From Trueperaceae bacterium (lineage in GTDB: Bacteria; Deinococcota; Deinococci; Deinococcales; Trueperaceae): a DNA stretch of 64,000 nt. A program made the translations under genes and the position numbers. The DNA lies in contig DASVCN010000040.1 of the NCBI GenBank assembly GCA_036381595.1, positions 62,001 to 126,000 of the forward strand, given 5' to 3'. This document shows, piece after piece, positions 61,945 to 64,000 of the stretch. Under the pieces are notes generated by a model. It was not told where the DNA came from. It saw only the letters and a program-made list of their open reading frames with translations, and made no database searches. The first letter of the stretch is position 1. Every line of letters starts with the position of its first letter.

Positions 61945-62904
61945 ATGGCACGGCTCAGAACGGACCGGGCGGGTGTGGCGGTACGAGTTCCCACGGAACG
62001 GGGAGAGGGTATGGGGCAGAGGCTTCGCTCGCGCTCCGAGCGGCTCCTGGAACGAACCGGGCGAACCGGTCTCGGGGTGGGGCGCTCCCTCCACGAGCAG
62101 GTGCTGGCCGGGGGCGAGGCGACCAGGAACGCCGCCGACCTGCTGCACGGCACCTGGTTGGGCCATCCGCTCCACCCCGTACTCACCGACCTCACCATCG
62201 GGGCCTGGACCTTCGGGGCTATCTTCGACGGCATCGGGGCGATCACGGGCGACCGCGCGACCCAGAGAACGGCCGATCAACTTACCGCGATCGGAACCGC
62301 TTCGGCTCTGCCGACTGCACTGGCCGGCATCACCGACTACTCGACCCTCCCCAAGGGCTCGGCCAGTACCGGTACCAGCCACGCCCTGCTGAACGCGGCT
62401 TCACTCGTGTTCTACGGACTGTCGCTACTCGACCGCCGGCGCGGCCGCCGCGGCCGAGGACTCATGCTCGCTGCGGCCGGCCTGGCGGCCAACACCTACT
62501 CCGCCTGGTTGGGCGGTCATCTCGTTTACCGGGAGAGGGTCGGGGTCGACCACAGCGAGCGGTTCAGCGGCCCGCGCGAGTGGACGGACGTACTGGGCGC
62601 TCAGGAGCTGCCGGTCGGTCGCGCCAAACGGGTGGAGTACGAGGGGAAGGCGATCATGCTCTACCGGGACGCGGATGAGGTCTACGCTATCGGCGCCGTG
62701 TGCAGTCACGCCGGCGGGCCGCTCGAGGAGGGCGCCGTCAGGGGCTGTTATGTGGAGTGTCCCTGGCATCAGTCGGTGTTCGACCTGCGCGACGGCTCGA
62801 TCCGCCACGGTCCGGCGACGGCTTGCCAACCCGCTTTCGACGCACGGCTGCGCGAGGGCCGCGTCGAGGTGCGCCTGGCCGAAAAGCAACGGCGCGAAAG
62901 CTGA
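61945..62904 (+). CDS. DUF2231 membrane domain fused to a Rieske ferredoxin domain
   Basis: A 319-residue two-part protein. The first about 200 residues are a DUF2231-type membrane region with four helices (GHPLHPVLTDLTIGAWTFGAIFDGI, NTYSAWLGGHLVYRERVGVDH). The last about 105 residues are a Rieske [2Fe-2S] domain of the oxygenase-ferredoxin type: CSHAGGPL and CPWHQSVFDL give the Cys-x-His / Cys-x2-His ligands. AGGGAGG precedes the ATG. It may accept or pass electrons at the membrane. No oxygenase is adjacent. Confidence 0.88.
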   Translation: MARLRTDRAGVAVRVPTERGEGMGQRLRSRSERLLERTGRTGLGVGRSLHEQVLAGGEATRNAADLLHGTWLGHPLHPVLTDLTIGAWTFGAIFDGIGAITGDRATQRTADQLTAIGTASALPTALAGITDYSTLPKGSASTGTSHALLNAASLVFYGLSLLDRRRGRRGRGLMLAAAGLAANTYSAWLGGHLVYRERVGVDHSERFSGPREWTDVLGAQELPVGRAKRVEYEGKAIMLYRDADEVYAIGAVCSHAGGPLEEGAVRGCYVECPWHQSVFDLRDGSIRHGPATACQPAFDARLREGRVEVRLAEKQRRES

Positions 62905-62996
62905 GGGCCCTCGGTGAAACCTCGGGACCTCGTCCGGTGTTCCTCGCCCTGGCCGGTATCGTAAGATCCCCTACTTCTGATTCAGCTACGCGCCGA

Positions 62997-63049
62997 ACGT
63001 CCTGAACGCCTACACCACTCTTCTGTCCTACAAGTCCTGAACGCTTACA
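62997..63049 (+). promoter_or_regulatory. Two tandem copies of the ribosomal-protein upstream element
   Basis: GTCCTGAACGCCTACA begins at 62999 and GTCCTGAACGCTTACA at 63034, exactly 35 bases apart. The second is 19/20 identical, over 63030-63049, to the element before rplS. Its distance to the -35 box (21 bases) is the same in both promoters. Confidence 0.65.
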
Positions 63050-63054
63050 TCTCC

Positions 63055-63083
63055 TTGCGAAGACCGGGTTGCTCGGCTATAAT
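63055..63083 (+). promoter_or_regulatory. rplU promoter
   Basis: -35 TTGCGA (63055-63060), a 17-base spacer and a perfect -10 TATAAT (63078-63083). Transcription should start near 63090. Confidence 0.8.
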
Positions 63084-63102
63084 CTTCTTTCTGGCGGCAG
63101 CG

Positions 63103-63182
63103 AGCCTGCCGGTGCACCCTGGTCACAACGGCCCTGGCGATGCAGGCGGGCGAGCTCACGGGAACCCTTCGAAGGCGTGCCC
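63103..63182 (+). promoter_or_regulatory. Structured rplU leader
   Basis: Two hairpins can form: GGCAG with CTGCC near 63096-63110, and CACGGG with CCCGTG near 63158-63185 with an inner CCTTCGAAGG. A ribosomal protein autoregulatory leader is possible but not shown. Confidence 0.35.
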
Positions 63183-63223
63183 GTGCGAAGCTGAACGAGC
63201 TGGCACGGCTCTTGGAGGAGTAG
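63140..63223 (+). CDS. Possible 27-residue upstream ORF of rplU
   Basis: ATG to TAG, ending three bases before the rplU ATG, so that its stop codon lies within the rplU ribosome-binding stretch. The peptide is MQAGELTGTLRRR followed by ARAKLNELARLLEE. No good ribosome site precedes it. It might be a regulatory leader peptide or chance. Confidence 0.25.
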   Translation: MQAGELTGTLRRRARAKLNELARLLEE

Positions 63224-63226
63224 AGA

Positions 63227-63532
63227 ATGTTCGCGATTGTCAAGTCGGGCGGAAAACAGTACCGCGTAAGCGAAGGCGATGTCCTCAGGCTGGAGGGCCT
63301 GCAGGGCGAGCCGGGCGATGTCGTAGAGCTGCCGGTCCTGCTCAGCGGCGGCGACGAGGTCAAGGTAGGTACTCCGCTCGTCGACGGGGCCAAGGTGAAG
63401 GCCGAGATCATCAGCCACGGCCGGGGGCCCAAACTGCACGTCTACAAGTTCAAGGCGAAGGCGAACTACCGGCGCAAGACCGGTCACCGCCAGCCTTACA
63501 CCGAAGTCCGCATCACCGGTCTCGAAGGCTAG
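63227..63532 (+). CDS. rplU: Ribosomal protein L21
   Basis: Large-subunit protein, 101 aa, the usual length. [23 protein letters not shown] and the C-terminal [23 protein letters not shown] are signatures. GGAGGAG precedes the ATG at 63227. It heads the conserved rplU-rpmA-obgE cluster. Confidence 0.97.
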   Translation: MFAIVKSGGKQYRVSEGDVLRLEGLQGEPGDVVELPVLLSGGDEVKVGTPLVDGAKVKAEIISHGRGPKLHVYKFKAKANYRRKTGHRQPYTEVRITGLEG

Positions 63533-63556
63533 CGCCGGTAGGGCGAGGAGAGAGCC

Positions 63557-63835
63557 ATGGCACACAAGAAGGGCGTAGGTAGCTCCAAGAACGGACGTGA
63601 CAGCGAGTCGAAGCGCTTGGGAGTGAAGCGTTTCGACGGCGAGAACGTCGCCGCGGGGAACATCCTCGTTCGCCAGCGCGGCACCCGGTTCCACCCCGGC
63701 AGGAACGTCGGACTGGGCAAGGATTTCACGCTCTTCGCGCTCAAGGACGGCGTGGTGCGATTCCGCAACCGCGGCGCCAAGGGGCGTTTCGTGAGCATCG
63801 AAACCGAGGTCGGCGAGGCGATAGCAGCCGACTAG
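63557..63835 (+). CDS. rpmA: Ribosomal protein L27
   Basis: Large-subunit protein whose N-terminus reaches the peptidyl transferase centre, 92 aa. [28 protein letters not shown] and [29 protein letters not shown] are collinear with other L27. There is no N-terminal extension of the cleaved Firmicutes type. GGCGAGGAGAG lies upstream of the start. Confidence 0.97.
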   Translation: MAHKKGVGSSKNGRDSESKRLGVKRFDGENVAAGNILVRQRGTRFHPGRNVGLGKDFTLFALKDGVVRFRNRGAKGRFVSIETEVGEAIAAD

Positions 63836-63887
63836 CGGGGATCGCGGGGAGCCCCTGCGTGCCCCCGGCGGAACTTCCGAACGTTCG

Positions 63888-63916
63888 ACGCGGCTCCCCG
63901 GAGCCGCGTTCGTCTT
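63888..63916 (+). terminator. Hairpin after rpmA
   Basis: A 9-bp perfect stem ACGCGGCTC (63888-63896) with GAGCCGCGT (63901-63909), a 4-base loop, then TCGTCTT. It is a weak terminator or a processing hairpin ahead of obgE. Confidence 0.5.
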
Positions 63917-63958
63917 GACCGGCAGCGGGGTCGTCGTTGGAGAGGTGGACGAAGCCGA

Positions 63959-64000
63959 GTGGCATTCAGAGACACGCTCGACATAACCGTGCAGGGCGGC
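63959..64000 (+). CDS. obgE: GTPase Obg/CgtA, N-terminal fragment
   Basis: The last 42 bases read, from a GTG at 63959, as (M)AFRDTLDITVQGG, the typical first residues of Obg-family GTPases, which go on with a Gly-rich Obg fold. The gene runs off the right edge. GGAGAGG lies about 14 bases upstream. The order rplU-rpmA-obgE is widely conserved, which supports the call despite the short fragment. Obg acts in ribosome assembly and the stress response. Confidence 0.85.
   Translation, partial: MAFRDTLDITVQGG

Larger units (their letters stand above)
62905..63226 (+). other. Upstream region and leader of rplU
   Basis: A 322-base gap. It holds two copies of a conserved element, a strong promoter and a structured leader of about 140 bases, each listed separately. 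Before 62990 I see nothing recognisable. Confidence 0.6.

Overview
The window is high-GC DNA with densely packed genes and no phage, transposase or CRISPR. It looks like a chromosome segment from the Deinococcota, probably Truepera-like. The best pointers are the glutaminyl-tRNA synthetase with a C-terminal GatB/YqeY-type tail, known from Deinococcus; a Thermus-sized EF-Ts (197 aa); and the mix of CtaA/CtaB/SURF1 with a system I cytochrome c maturation operon. The genus is an inference and cannot be settled from the sequence alone.

Layout. 0-3.4 kb: the end of an S10-type peptidase, a small unknown protein and glnS. 3.7-9.5 kb: a membrane diguanylate cyclase, then the leftward rpsB-tsf-pyrH-frr-cdsA cluster. 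9.7-13.9 kb: a secreted TPR protein and the heme A / oxidase assembly genes ctaA, ctaB and SURF1. 13.9-19.4 kb: a zinc-ribbon thioredoxin and an SbcD/SbcC-like pair whose ATPase carries a membrane hairpin. 19.5-22.2 kb: ChaB, an acidic small protein, transaldolase and a Rieske protein. 22.2-29.6 kb: a complete leftward ccmABCDEFGH operon ending in a CcmI-like protein fused to a cytochrome c. 29.8-34.6 kb: a stress protein, msrA, msrB-sir2, DUF4112, and an aminotransferase-sulfotransferase pair. 34.6-40.8 kb: rplS, a flavoprotein with a LuxR-type regulator, tRNA-Ala(GGC), and a KhtTU-like cation/proton antiporter. 40.9-43.3 kb: a TSUP transporter, a DinB-like protein and unknowns. 43.4-49.1 kb: a two-gene PQQ-dehydrogenase locus. 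49.1-52.7 kb: a CDF metal transporter, a lipoprotein subtilase and an outer-membrane barrel protein. 53.0-57.6 kb: a bacterial NHEJ operon, ligD-ku-ku. 57.7-62.9 kb: a ferritin-like protein, an esterase, a histidine kinase, a degenerate receiver and a Rieske-DUF2231 protein. 62.9-64.0 kb: rplU-rpmA-obgE.

The standout system is at 43.4-49.1 kb. One 1,211-residue secreted polypeptide joins an SMP-30-like propeller, a repetitive Gln/Glu-rich linker, a cytochrome c domain and a PQQ alcohol dehydrogenase. The dehydrogenase has the extra Asp (Asp-x-Asp) that marks lanthanide-dependent enzymes. The next gene, 3 nt downstream, fuses a XoxJ/MoxJ-like binding protein to a second, amino-acid-type binding protein. 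Functions that are normally separate proteins (XoxF, XoxG, XoxJ) are here condensed into two. Heme attachment to it would be served by the ccm operon in the same window.

A second notable signal is a 20-bp element, 19/20 identical, placed at exactly the same distance upstream of the -35 box of both rplS and rplU, and duplicated in front of rplU.
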